From Agroathelia rolfsii (taxonomy: Eukaryota; Basidiomycota; Agaricomycetes; Amylocorticiales; Amylocorticiaceae): a stretch of 64,000 bases of DNA. Positions 12,244 through 24,500 of this stretch are shown piece after piece (position 1 is the first letter of the stretch; each line of letters opens with the position of its first letter). The stretch covers positions 3,162,001-3,226,000 of the forward strand of contig JABRWF010000007.1 of NCBI GenBank assembly GCA_018343915.1. Reading direction: 5' to 3'. The position numbers and the translations under genes are program-made. Below the pieces are notes generated by a model that had not been told where the DNA came from, did not search any database, and saw nothing but the letters and a program-made list of their open reading frames with translations.

Positions 12244-14256
12244 GATTTGTGATGAGATTGACAAGTGTTAGTGAGACAAAAGGCGTCGGTGGACAAGAGT
12301 AATTGGACGGCCTCGGACTGTGGCTTGGAAGCGCATACGCGGCGCGGCCAAGTTAGCTTCCGACGAAGCCGGTTGTGGCGATCCACTTGCCAATTTAGGC
12401 AGTGATACAGCCTCAAGCTGCGGTGCTGTTGCGACTCCCATTGTTCCGTGTTCTTTTCTTTCTTTCTCCCCAATGCTATGAGTGTCTTCAACAGTCGTAC
12501 GATCCCCCTCTCTTGGTCTTATTTTCAGGTCACTCGTGGGCTCCACCGGTGATCCTTCTCCGCATCTATGCGATATTAAAAAAAAACTACTACCCTTACC
12601 CCGGAAATTTATCATCATCTAATGGAAGTGCTTGCAAGCGACTGCGCCTCTCTCCACCGAGTCCACTCGCACTCCAAGTCAATACTGATATACTATACAA
12701 ATTTATCTCGCTTATGCCACGGGCTATGCCCTGTAAATTTTTGTACCATTCTGCTGCCCGTTGGTACGCATTGGTCTCTCTTCTCCCCTTGTCCCTGGAC
12801 TGCTGCGTACCATACCCAATCAGTCGACCTGTTACGGTATCTGTATCTCTCCTGAGCCTTGACCTTATGAGGCGGACCTCTCGGAAGTCCATTCAGACTT
12901 GTCACCTCTTCAGGCGTAACAATCGCTTCATGGGAGGATGGTGATAACACACTCTGACCAGAGAAGAGATTGCCATTAAACCTCGCGGCAGACTTGGTTT
13001 CCTATCTGCATCTGTTTTATCACAATCATAGTCCCAATGCAGTACACACGCCTACTTTTGTAAAGAATCCCACCCTTTGTCTACTTATTACACAAACAAG
13101 CCAACTTCCTCAAATAAACGGGCGATCACGCAAACTTTGAGTCTGTTCATGGGACTAGGCCATAATTGGTATGTTCGACAAAGAACAGAAGAGCAGAAAT
13201 AAACTCTAGTTTCTTCACGTGACTCGCTTTTTTTTTTGTCTACTTTTCCCATCTCTTCTTTATTTCTCCGAGAACAAGACAAACTTCCAACTTATCTCAT
13301 TCCATGGGTCCCCTGGGCATGCCTTCTGACCCTTCACTATTCACGGGTCTTGTTGCCCATTAGACCTCTTCCATGTGACCATGACGAGTGCATAACTCGG
13401 TATGGCATGAGTATGCCATCGGTAGTAGACGTCGGCTTAGTGGTATCATGGTCCATGTAACATTTCTCCCGTGATTAGTCTTGATATAGGCATATCAGCC
13501 ACTAATCTACATCCAGCGGGCGCTTACTGTCAGAAAAGACCATCACGTCTATCGTGACGTCCAGCTAAGTGATTTTACCCCTCGGCGAAGAACATCCCCA
13601 TTTCCGTATTTTTGCCATTACCTCGCATGTGACTCAGGTGCTTTTTCAACTCACATGAGCTTATCATGGTTTACGTTTACCTAGAAGATCCGCTGAACAT
13701 CTGATGTCTAGGTATGTATGTGAATCATATTATGCATCGCGTATAGCGAAGATAACGATGGAACGGGAAGTGGAGAGATGGTCTCGATTGCAGTCATCTG
13801 CTGTTTATCTTCGTCACCTATGTTATCATTCTATCACATCGTCATCCCCATCAAAACACGCTGCACCGGCACCCACACCAGCATCATGCCACCTTTTCCA
13901 GCTCCCTTCTTTCTTTCCTTCCCCGGACCCCGAAAAATGAACGCGGTCTAAATATGGATGTCGTTTTGTCTGCAGGAAAGAGATGTAGGAAGTATAGATA
14001 ACATCAACATCTACAAAGATCATAGGATATCAAAGGCTTAGGGAGTTTATTCCTATTTCGACCATAAGCCTGGTCACGTTGTATTGCCGATCGCACTGCA
14101 CTACAAATCAACAATAAATCAACCGAGCTGGCCAAACCCAGAAAAAAGCTTTCAACCAGAAGCCATTGCACTGATAGTGCTAATGTACGCAGTATATCAG
14201 TTATCCGGCCATCTCCTCGGCAAAGCACTGGCAATAGATGGCGGTAGCGGCTCCCC

Positions 14257-14293
<37 letters not shown>

Positions 14294-17200
14294 GTCCCTG
14301 AACGCCCTTGAAGGAATGGTCATAACTAAAGCCCACGGCTACCGTATTCCTTACAGCATCCCGTTCACAGTTTAGATAGCCACAGACATCAATCATGGTC
14401 TCTATTCAATGCCGTGTATGATTGCTTTCTCAGAGCAAGTGGCGCATACAGGGTATACATGTAAGCCTTACACGTGCACCAAGCCCAAAGGACAACCGCA
14501 TAAATACAACCGGTTAACTTTTTTCATTTAACGAAAATCAGCTGAGAGATTCATTATCCTCGAACCTTTTTCCACCTGCAGGCATGCCCAGCGTGGCCGA
14601 GAGTCGGTCGGAGCCTGTACGGAGTTGAGAAATGCGCGACATATTAAGCGAGGCAGTTGCGAGATGGGTGAGTATTAGCGCCCGACGTGGGGTCCCTTGC
14701 ATCAGGCTCGTGTAAGTATACATATACATCAACGCCTGTGTTTTCCACGCAATAGGCGTTTCTGCGTATACTCTTTTGCTTCTTCTTGAATATATTCTTT
14801 ATTAAAGCGTAAGCGCTTAAGGTTTGTAATTGCGATTACAGACACCGATAATAAATAGCACATGATTATATGCATACCCATCTTTATTGTCACAATCAAT
14901 AATTCACTGACTCTGATAGGAGCGCTGTACTCAAGACGCTTTGATTTCCACGGTCTCCTTCTGTTCGCTTAGTGTTCTAGAACGCAAAGAAGTCGGCGTA
15001 TGCTCCGCCGGGTGACTCACATACACTTGTAGACCTCTATAAAAGTGTGTTCTTGACTCTTTTTTTTCTTTTACATTACATCTATGTGAGATGACCTGCT
15101 GATGCGATCCATAATGATGTGCTTGACACGTTCTCCATACGATCATATCATCTCTGGTCTCTGTTTGTATCATGCAGTGATACAAGACCCACCGTGGCGC
15201 GACACGCGCACCGCATATACATATGCATAATTGAGCACACGATCAGCAACACTAAGTGCAGAAAGCATGCTATCACCAACTTCTTCCTCCCCGCCTTGTC
15301 TTTTCCGTACTTGCCCATTAATTTTTCTCCGTTCCATAAGATGCATAGATATAATCACTGTCCATATAAACGCTAAACGGAGAAAGTGATCGCTGGCCGG
15401 AGATATCGTTTTCCGGCAAATACAACCGATTATCCCATCATTTCCTACGTGTACATATAATTTAGGCACATGTAGCACATGCAAATCCATGCAGTTTTTT
15501 TTTTTTAAGTTCTTAGGCATAACTCCCTGACTCGGAATCGGACATTCATGCCCTTCACAAGTGTAGCCTGAGAGAAACTATTTATGGCCTATTGAAAGCC
15601 GCCATTCTTCCCATGATATCCCTATCGGGATATTGCAACTGACACGACTTATGTACGGCTGCCATCGCTTCATCAAAAATAATCATCGATAGATCGCTGG
15701 ATGGTACATTTATGTACAATTGACTTCTTTTTTAGTCTATCTGGAATCTCGCCTTACCTAGCAGTCATTGGCGAACCTTCTAGAGCCACACTATTCAAAG
15801 ATTCTGAATTTCCTTTGTACATCTATAATGAAACGCCAAGCTTCTGAAATAATGAGGTTGTATAGCTGTGAGTCCGGATCCTAGCTTCAAGATACCTATG
15901 GTGGAAATAAAACAGAAATTGAAGCAACTTGAACCGATGCTTTCTAAGGGTATGGTTTTAGACTGTACATATAAATCACCGGCCCAAGAGCCTGAAATTG
16001 AGCACCCCTTTCCCCATTGATATAGCCGAGGGGGAGAAAGGGTACAAAATAATGCATGACGCTGACAACACTAGTAATAAGCCTAGGCAACGTTTGCCCT
16101 CTCTCTATATCCGGCAAATATATCTTCTTTTTCCCATCGTTATTCCTTTTTTGTATTTTTCTTTCGATCAAGGGATGGCGTCATGATGTTAATTGTATGT
16201 GTGGTACCTGTGATGAAATGACGACTTGCAATTTCAAAGAGAAAGTAAATAAATGAAATATCAAGTTGTGTGAGTATTACACCTACGAAAAAGTCTAGGA
16301 ATCGGAAACTAGTATGCATGGTGAATACGAATTTTAATTACGGCTCGAAGTTAAAAAACCAGCACAATCCGAAGGCTGAAGCTGAAGCCTATTTAAGCTT
16401 GAGTACGCATTACTAGCATCAGTTCAGGTTTGCAAATAAACATGGTGTTCCGCGGTCATTGTTTTGCTAGCATAGCATCCCATCAATCTGTACATCACTA
16501 TGTAGACATTACTTATGTGTCTGATTCGCTCTTTCATAGGGCGCTAACTATGAAGCGTTCATTACTATTTGAGAATACGCACCCATTATATTACCGGCGG
16601 GTCCTTTTCGGCGCCTTACTAGGTTATTATCCCAGCTGCAGGGCTGGCACTGATTTTTCCCCGCTGCGCCATCCGAGTTGCTTACTGTTTGATCCCCAGT
16701 GCTTGCTGACGTGGCCATTACTACGTTTTTATTTTGATATCACATTGGCATCTGTCTATCAGAAGGATCATGAGTTTCTGCGACTCGGAGACCATTCTCT
16801 GCCAGTATGTCTGAAGTTCCAACTCAGCCGCGTTGAGTTCCGGGTAGTAACCGATACACCGTCATATATTATAATTCACTAGCAGAATGCAGGCTGTATG
16901 ATATTACACTGGCGTGTATGGATACATGATGTGCCAGCATTGATACATCGCATGTATCTAGGGTGATATCTTAAATTGTCAAGACAGCAGTAAGCGCTAT
17001 GATGACTGAGGCCGAAAAACTAAAGCATGTAATCCATCACTACATAGCCATGCACATCAGAGCACACTCCGATTGTGTATATGTTTTTGGAGTCTCTAGC
17101 ACTGGAACTGTAACCATAACCACTAGCACAATCAGCGGACTCCATGTTACATCACTGGACGATGTAAATGCAATATCATGCTCAAAGCTCTACAGTAAAT

Positions 17201-17786
17201 GGTTCTAAATGACGTAGGACGAGATATGTAGTTTGTATGAGAACACATTACAGTACTAGATTTAGGAAATGTTGCCGCGGTAATCTATTTATACACGCTG
17301 CCAGCTGGCGTTTAAGCCGCGTGTTGAGTAGATTAACTTGAACAAGTCAACCATAGGGCTGTCGGTAGCTTCGCTATTCCGCCAGCCGCATTCGCTTCCC
17401 CTTACTATTTACTATTGATGCGTTATGAGTGTTGGGACAGAGTCAGGACGCAAAGCTCATTGGGCCATGGACTGGATGGCAATATGCGATTAATGTCAAT
17501 CACATTAATCGCTCAAATCGAAACGCCGGAGAAAGAGACCAATCGGGGGACGAAAATGTCCGATGATCTAATCGAGAGCAGGTCCATGGGGACCCCTCGG
17601 GTCCCATGGTTCTTTCGGTATGGACCCCGGCAGTCACGTTGCGACATGCCCTTCAAGTTCCTAATATTCATTGTTCTCGATATATAATGAGCTGGACGCC
17701 ATGGCCCCATACTGCTTCTTCAGCTCACTCAATTCTGAGACTAGCTCTCGGTTTTCGCTACTATCGCTATTACTAGAAGCACTATC
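12244..17786. other. Long gene-poor stretch
   Basis: About 5.5 kb without a supportable gene. The longest ORFs (12402-12944 + and 16430-16882 +) have no motif, no splice-consistent neighbours and overlapping frames. The first few hundred bases are the promoter side of the p47-like gene and the last few hundred that of the P450. It contains a C12-T29 homopolymer junction at 14253-14293. Confidence 0.5.
14253..14293. repeat. Homopolymer run: 12 C followed by 29 T
   Basis: Read directly. It could be a simple repeat, a retroposed A tail on the minus strand, or a place where sequencing length is unreliable. Confidence 0.9.
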
Positions 17787-20700
17787 ATGGCAATTTTAGG
17801 CCCTCGATATTACAGACTACATCTACTCCTGGATATCGGCCAGACACTCCTACTCCCACCATTACTCCTTTGTGTTGGACTGAAATACTTTTCCATTGAT
17901 CTTGGACATGCTTACATACCTGCACATATACTGGCAACTGTCACATCAATATGGCTAAAGACCTTGTGCAAGGATGCATACCACGAATATTGCGCTAGGC
18001 AGATGGGCGCACGACCCATTCCACGTCTGAAGGGGAACTGGCCAGGAAATATTGACATCATGCTCAATATGCTCAAACAGTTCAAGACAAGTTACCTGGG
18101 AGATGTCTATTATCAACTCTTCCAGGAGTACAAAACTACTACACTGAATGCCCGCCTGTTAGGCATGGATCTGGTAAGTGATAATGCTAAGAGCATCATT
18201 TCTGCACGAGGCAGGGAAATAGTCAAAGAATCGACGCCCTACATGACGTGCCATTTTTTTTTATCGCGTTCTCTTGATCACTTACTCCACACACCTCGGA
18301 CAGATCATCACGATGGATCAGGAGCACAGCCAATACGTTTACTCCACTGGGTTTGATAAGTTCTGGCGAGGTTTTCGTCAAAAGGAGCGCATGTAAGAGA
18401 ACCTAACAAAAAGCAAATACAACTGCACCGAGTTGGATTTAGCTTCTTTCAACTCATGACTCATGTGTTAATCTATCATTACTTCTTTTACAGGGAGACC
18501 TTTCTAGGAGAAGGGTAATTTCCACTTCCATTACCTTTTTTGGAGTTTCCTTCTGATAAATGGGTTTTTTATAGCATTTTCAATAGAGATGAAGAGGTCA
18601 ATACCACATACATCACGAGTTTCTTTCTAACTTTTAAACATTCCATCAAATAACAGAAATGGCTAATGGTCAGTTAATTCTCTATATATGATATTGTCTT
18701 TCTATCTTCTCGTCAATGTCCTAAATCACTTTTGCTAACATGATACAAAATAAATATATACATACAGCATCGCGCCCTCGCCCGCCCATTCTTTGAACGC
18801 GAACGCATTGCCGACTTTGATGATTTCGAACACCACGCCTCACGGACCCTATCATTAATCCAGCAGCGCGCATCCCCATCCAGTGCCCTCTCATTACCGC
18901 AGCCGATTGAAGTACAAGACCTCATGTCTCGCTTCGCTCTCGATTGCGCTTCCGAAATGCTTTTTGGACAGAACTTAGATACATTGTCAGCCGCACTGCC
19001 CGAGCCAGGAAGTGAGTGCGGTAAGTCTTGCGTCAGCGGCAGCAAAGAATACGAAGGCGTCCGGGGGTCGGCAACATATGACAAATGGGGTAGTTTTGTG
19101 CAGTCCTTCGAGGCAAGTCTTTCTCCCAAAGTTTTAGTCAATCAATGCTGTTCTACATTCCACATATTTGTGTCCATATGTGATCTTCCTGTAATATCCA
19201 AGCTGACAAATGGATTTGATCCTTATCTCCTTCTATTCCTCTTCCGTGCCGATCGCATAATCGTAATATCAATACAGATGATACAAGAGATCATCACACG
19301 GCGTAACAGACTCGGCTGGCTCTGGAAGTGTCATGAGCTGTTTGGAGATAAGACGATGCCTCATGTTCAGGTGAGTAGTACCGCTATAGTAATCTTCTTT
19401 CGTTTTAAAGTTTGCCGCGTGCTACCTTATCTATTTTATTACACTTTATATGTGGAAGCCTTCTTCCCGTCTCGGAATGGGCTGCTCAGCGCTTGCATAT
19501 CTTTTATACATGCTGTTGCGTCATTGTCGCTATTGTTTGTCATCATGAGCTATCCGTATCTCTATTGCACATGGTTGAGCCTAAATATGCACCATGATCC
19601 CGAGTTACGGACTGACAATTCTTCTCTTCTTTTTCTGATCTACATGCTGCGAAACTCAAATAATAGCGTGATACTAACGGAAAAATGACAGGTAATCAAC
19701 GACTTCCTCAATCCAATAGTACAACGCGTACTTGAGGATAAGGCACGCATGCAAAAAGTTGGTATTCAGGTCGACGTGAAGGATAAAACATTCTTGCAGC
19801 ATCTTGCGGATCATACAAATGGTATATGTCTATTTCTGTCTATTTGATCTTGTCCTGCTTGCTACTCCATCTATTTCCCCATCTGTTGGAGTCCTTCCCA
19901 TGATCTTGATTATGATTGTGGTGGAGGTGGCATTGAATAGCGATGGTGATAGGAAACTTAACGCTATCTTTCAGTTGAATTACCCTATGACGTACCATAC
20001 ATGAGACTAACTGGTTTTTTCTTCGGAACCTTCCATGAATAGACCCGATTGTCATCCGTGACCAACTGCTGAACATGCTCCTGGCTGCCCGAGATACGGT
20101 GAGGCATCCCTTCATTTCAAATAAGGAACGAAAAGATAGCTCATGCTTCTTTTCTTCTCTCTCTCCCACCCTTTGGGATCTTAACAGACAGCTTGCCTTC
20201 TTACATACGTCATATACTTCATGGCAATGCACCCTGATATTGCTACGCGCATGCGCGAGGAAGTACTCCGCGTCTGTGGATCGGCATCACGCGCACCAAG
20301 TTACACAGATCTTAAGCAGCTCAAGTACAGTACGTATAACATCGCAAATAATACACCGTCGTATAAGCACCTCAAGTTCAACAAAACAACTCATCAATTT
20401 CTCTTGTTTTTACTCAATAGTGCGCGCGGTGATCAACGAAACGCTACGGGTATTCCCGCCTGTGCCGGTTAATGTACGCGAGAGCCGGCCGACACCGTTT
20501 GTGCTACCGCCATCAGACGGCACCTTCCGGCAAGAGGGCATGTCGGCGTCGGGACCGGATGTGTATGACAGCCGGCCGCTGTATATGCCGAGTAGCACTG
20601 GCATTGTTACTGTGCCGATCTTGACTCAACGCAATCCGGCGCTGTGGGGACCTGATGGTAAGTAGTAACACGGCTTTGTTATACTGTTTCCAGTGTTACT

Positions 20701-21217
20701 ATCGGGATTTGGATGTATGTTAATTTTGAATGGCAGCGGATGAGTTCGATCCCGACCGATGGCTCGACCCGGAACGACTGAAGATATACAACTCGAATCC
20801 AGGCATGTATGCGCCTTTTGGTTCTGGCCCACGCACGGTTTGTTTTTGTTCTCGATAAGCTCGCCTTATCATTTTATATTTATTTCTCGATGCTCAGTGC
20901 CTCGGACAAACACTCGCCTTGAACGAATCAACCTACTTCCTCGCCCGCCTTTTGCAAAACTATGACACATTCACGTTCGCACCTGAGGCACAGCCCCCAC
21001 ATTCGGTCCCACCCCAAGAATGGCGCTTGCGTGAAGGCCGTCAGGCGACGGAGCGTATCCGACCCGCGGCAGCGTTAACTCTTTACATTCAGGTGTGTTT
21101 CTCGTGCCCCTTTCTTACTCGTGACTTTTCGGATCTGATCCTTTCGTTCTTCTCGCAAATTATTAGGGTGGTCTGTGGATGCGATTTGGAAACAGCGATA
21201 GCAGTGGTGGCAACTAA
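17787..21217 (+). CDS. Cytochrome P450, CYP63-like
   Basis: Heme-thiolate monooxygenase, ER-anchored, probably acting on hydrophobic substrates such as alkanes, fatty acids or aromatics. Start ATG 17787 with a hydrophobic anchor (residues ~10-35). Blocks in order: YYQLFQEYKTTTLNARLLG; DQEHSQYVYSTGFDKFWRG; RPALARPFFERERIADFDDF; LMSRFALDCASEMLFGQNLD; WLWKCHELFGDK; VINDFLNPIVQRVLEDKAR; the I-helix LLAARDTTACLLTYVIYFMA (AARDT, usually AGRDT); VRAVINETLRVFPPVPVN carrying ExxR; DEFDPDRWLDPER (PERF-like); heme motif APFGSGPRTCLGQ with the Cys ligand; and the final exon GGLWMRFGNSDSSGGN ending at TAA 21215-21217. An intron splits the heme motif between RT and C. More than ten exons. The subfamily name is from memory of sequence style; the P450 call is firm. 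Confidence 0.92.
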
Positions 21218-21536
21218 GATAAAAATCCTGTCTTTACACGAAGAAACGGACATGAACTTTCATCGTTTTATTTTCCTCTGTTTTTTTTTCTTTTCTTGTT
21301 CTTATGGACGTGTATCATTAGTTCTTTTTTTTCTTCCCCTAGAGCCCTGTTTTTGGACCATGGATTTTACCCCGGTTTTTATGTTCAAAAGTACATTTTA
21401 AACTTTCCGTATGTACATGTGTAGATACCAGTATTATATGCACTTGGTCGGGCAATATATCCACGAGGGGTATATAAGTAGAAAAAAGGAAACGAAAGGG
21501 AGATCATGAGGCATCGTTATCACAAGTGTTGCGCTC
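21218..21536. other. Convergent intergenic region
   Basis: Short 3'-to-3' gap between the P450 and the LAA1 gene. T-rich tracts near 21280-21340 probably belong to the P450 3' UTR. No gene seen. Confidence 0.7.
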
Positions 21537-24500
21537 TCAAAAAGACCTTAATGAAATCTGTGGTTTTGCTGCAGCCTGCTGACCTGCAGCTACTACAGCC
21601 GCGGACGGTGCCCGACTTTGAATGTGCTGGCGAATAGACTGCTCAAGCACATCACGTGTTTTTGTATCGAGTGTTGCTGTAGCCTCCTTGAATGCGGCAG
21701 GGGCCTGTGTTGCCAGCGATAGCAGGTGGACAACACTTTGTGTGTGGATGGTGGAGGCCGCAGAAGCAGAAGCAGACGGAGGGATATTAGAAGAGGACGA
21801 TGCTGGTGCAGACTGTAGCAGAATAACAATTGTCGGAAGCAGAATACCTAGCACGCGTGCGGCTGTAAATGCGGAAGCGAGAGCAGTTCAATTAAGTTAT
21901 TTGCGCTTGAAGTAAAGAAAACACTAATACGAACAATGTTCGGCCGGAACATTTCCAAAAAAAGCAACATATGCTTTTAAGAGCTCCTGGATCGAGGTAG
22001 TTGTCTGCTCGAGTTCGGCAGGGGACAATGACGTCGATGTCGATGCGTCAGTAGTTATTACCAAAGATGATGCGGCCTTGGCAATGTACTGGATTGATGC
22101 GGGGAGGAGCAGCTTGACGCATTGATGCAAGACAGGCCGGCCACTTGAGGCTGCCGCAAAAATCGTTCGAATGCAGTGACAACATGTCAAGGATATCTGG
22201 ATTGAAAGAGGTCGTTGAGCCATAAATAAAGCTAAATAGCGTATCTCTTCGTGCTTACATCGTCTGCTTGCATGAGTTTCTGAGACATGACGAAGCAGAA
22301 ATGGTCCACCAAGGCTTGTCCGATTGGCACGGATGGTGGTACAATGGTTAAGATTAAGACGGCAGCAAGAAGATTATGCTTGATCTTTGAAAAGGATCCA
22401 GGTCCTTGCCTTCCCCTGACGATAGTTGAGAAGAACCCGTCGAAAAGATGCATATACTACTTACTGCATTTCGTCAATATTGACGAGGCAGGCCGAAAGA
22501 AGCCCATGAATCAAACGACCATAGCGTTTCTGTGCGTTGGTTGTGTCGAGCATGGGTAGGGTAAGTAGTGTTCGGAGGGCTGGCAAGGTCAATGCTGCAT
22601 CAAGACTCGCGGACTCGTCCTGGAGGAGGTCTAATGTGACATCTGATGAACAGTGGGAATGAAGAAAGGATCCTTTCGGCTTACCTGCATATAAGAGCAC
22701 GGCAACAGACCGTACATCCTCTCTCACATCGGTTTGCAGAGTCATAGCAACAGCCATAACTGTCTCAAACGCGACAAGAACCATCTTAGCCTTTTCATTT
22801 GGTGTGCCCTCTAATAATTTGAACATTAGAATCATGGCTATGATTATCACGGATGATACTCGCGAGGCGCCAACTCTCTCGATTTCGACGTGACACGTTT
22901 AACGGCGTGTGAACATATTCTAAGGCTATGGGCGCGGGCCGAGTTCGTGGGCAAATCGTTTGTGCTGTAATTTCGTTAGATTAAATGGGGGATAACAAGG
23001 AGACGTATACTAACCCATCGGATACCAATGATTTTTGCCCTTCAACGATAGCAAGCGTCGTTATCACTTGTAGAAGGTGGATCAAGATGGATGCCGATTC
23101 CGTCATTACAATGCGGTAGCACAGGCTAATGAATTCTTCAAACACCGTTGTTCCCACTAGAGCACTTCCCGCATATTCAGGCCGAACAAGAGACTTGAGG
23201 AGGCTCAAGGAGGCGACAACGTCGTTTTGCTGGATATTTCCGGAAGCGGAAGACGACTCCGAAAGTGCCTCGAAGGCAAGACCGAATAGTATATAGAAGA
23301 ATACCGTTGGCTCTTCTCGGGTCCCTGTGCTTGCTGCAGGCGTTGATTTGTCCTGTTTTTCTTGCCCGTTCATGGCTAATAATATGTCCTCTTCATTGAG
23401 CTGCATCGCAGTCGCAACGGCCTGCAAGATTATAGACCAGGATTCGGTATAATACTGGAAGAATGAGTCAGTCAAGAACCATAATGCATGATATCTATTA
23501 TCTTACTGGAAGTAAGACCTCCTTTCCAAGACTCGAATAAGAAGTGTCAAGCGTGGACGAGGAATCTTGGAAAACCTCCGAATCCGCTTGAATGTGTGCG
23601 AAATCACGCAACGCAGCGATCCAAGATGAAGCGAGAGTAGCTTGATGTGGTTTAACTACATCCACGAGATAAGGAGCCTCAAGACTGGACACCTTGAGCT
23701 GAGCCCAAGCTGAAAGAACAGAAACGCGAAGCATAGCTGATGCGTTAGGACTCAGTTCCCCAGATTCTCCTAGTGAGACCATCTCTTGTCCTATTATTTT
23801 CAATGAGACAAGGGAACGTCACTGTGTTAGCATAATCCCACTGAACCTTTGAACTGTTCTAATGCGCCGGTAAGTAATTTCAAAATTCTTCCCATGCGGC
23901 TGACATCCTTGACAATTCCACTACCGACAAACACTGCACAAGCCTTGACTGCAGAGGAAAGGATATCCGGAGTTGCGTCGCCAGAGAAGGCTGGGGTCAG
24001 GGCAGCCGTTATAGGCGCTTGATACTGCTCAAGCAACGGTGCATCCTCGTAGGCCGGATCAGGGGACCTGCTGAAGATCTAGAAGGAAAACAATGAGCCA
24101 GCGTAAAAATTGAACAGAATATCACACACATGAATAACATCCCTGAGGACTACGAGGCCCTCCAGCCGAATCTCCATGACGTGTGCAGTGGACGCAGTAA
24201 AGGCCATCTTTATAAGATCAGAAACGCGAGTGACCAAAAGCCCAGAAGTCGGCAGGCCCCGTGCACGAGCAAACGGTATATCGAGATGTTCCCTCCTGCC
24301 AGATTCCGCGACAATAGTACATATGTTATGTAGGCATTGCAGGGCAAATAGCTGAGTTCTCCATCTTGATGTCAAGGCGCCTGTCTTTCCAGAGCCATCT
24401 CCGCCGGAAGCACCAGCATTTAGCGATTCGCCTTCCTCGTCTCTAATGACTGCCTGAGCTGGTGCCGCTGCGTTCTGTACTTGCTGGGAAGCAGTTGTAC

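Noticed and set aside
12268..12618. 116-codon minus-strand ORF in front of the p47-like start
   Set aside because: Could have been an N-terminal extension carrying a UBA domain, but no UBA-like pattern is present and the frame does not join MSGGDPKK.
12402..12944. 180-codon plus-strand ORF upstream of the p47-like gene
   Set aside because: Low-complexity composition, no motif, overlapping open frames on the other strand; it lies in the upstream region of the minus-strand gene.
16430..16882. 150-codon plus-strand ORF
   Set aside because: No recognisable motif, no splice-consistent neighbours; likely chance in an AT-balanced gap.
24130..24333. Plus-strand ORFs inside the LAA1 locus (also 26255-26743, 28189-28638)
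   Set aside because: Antisense shadows of well-supported LAA1 exons.
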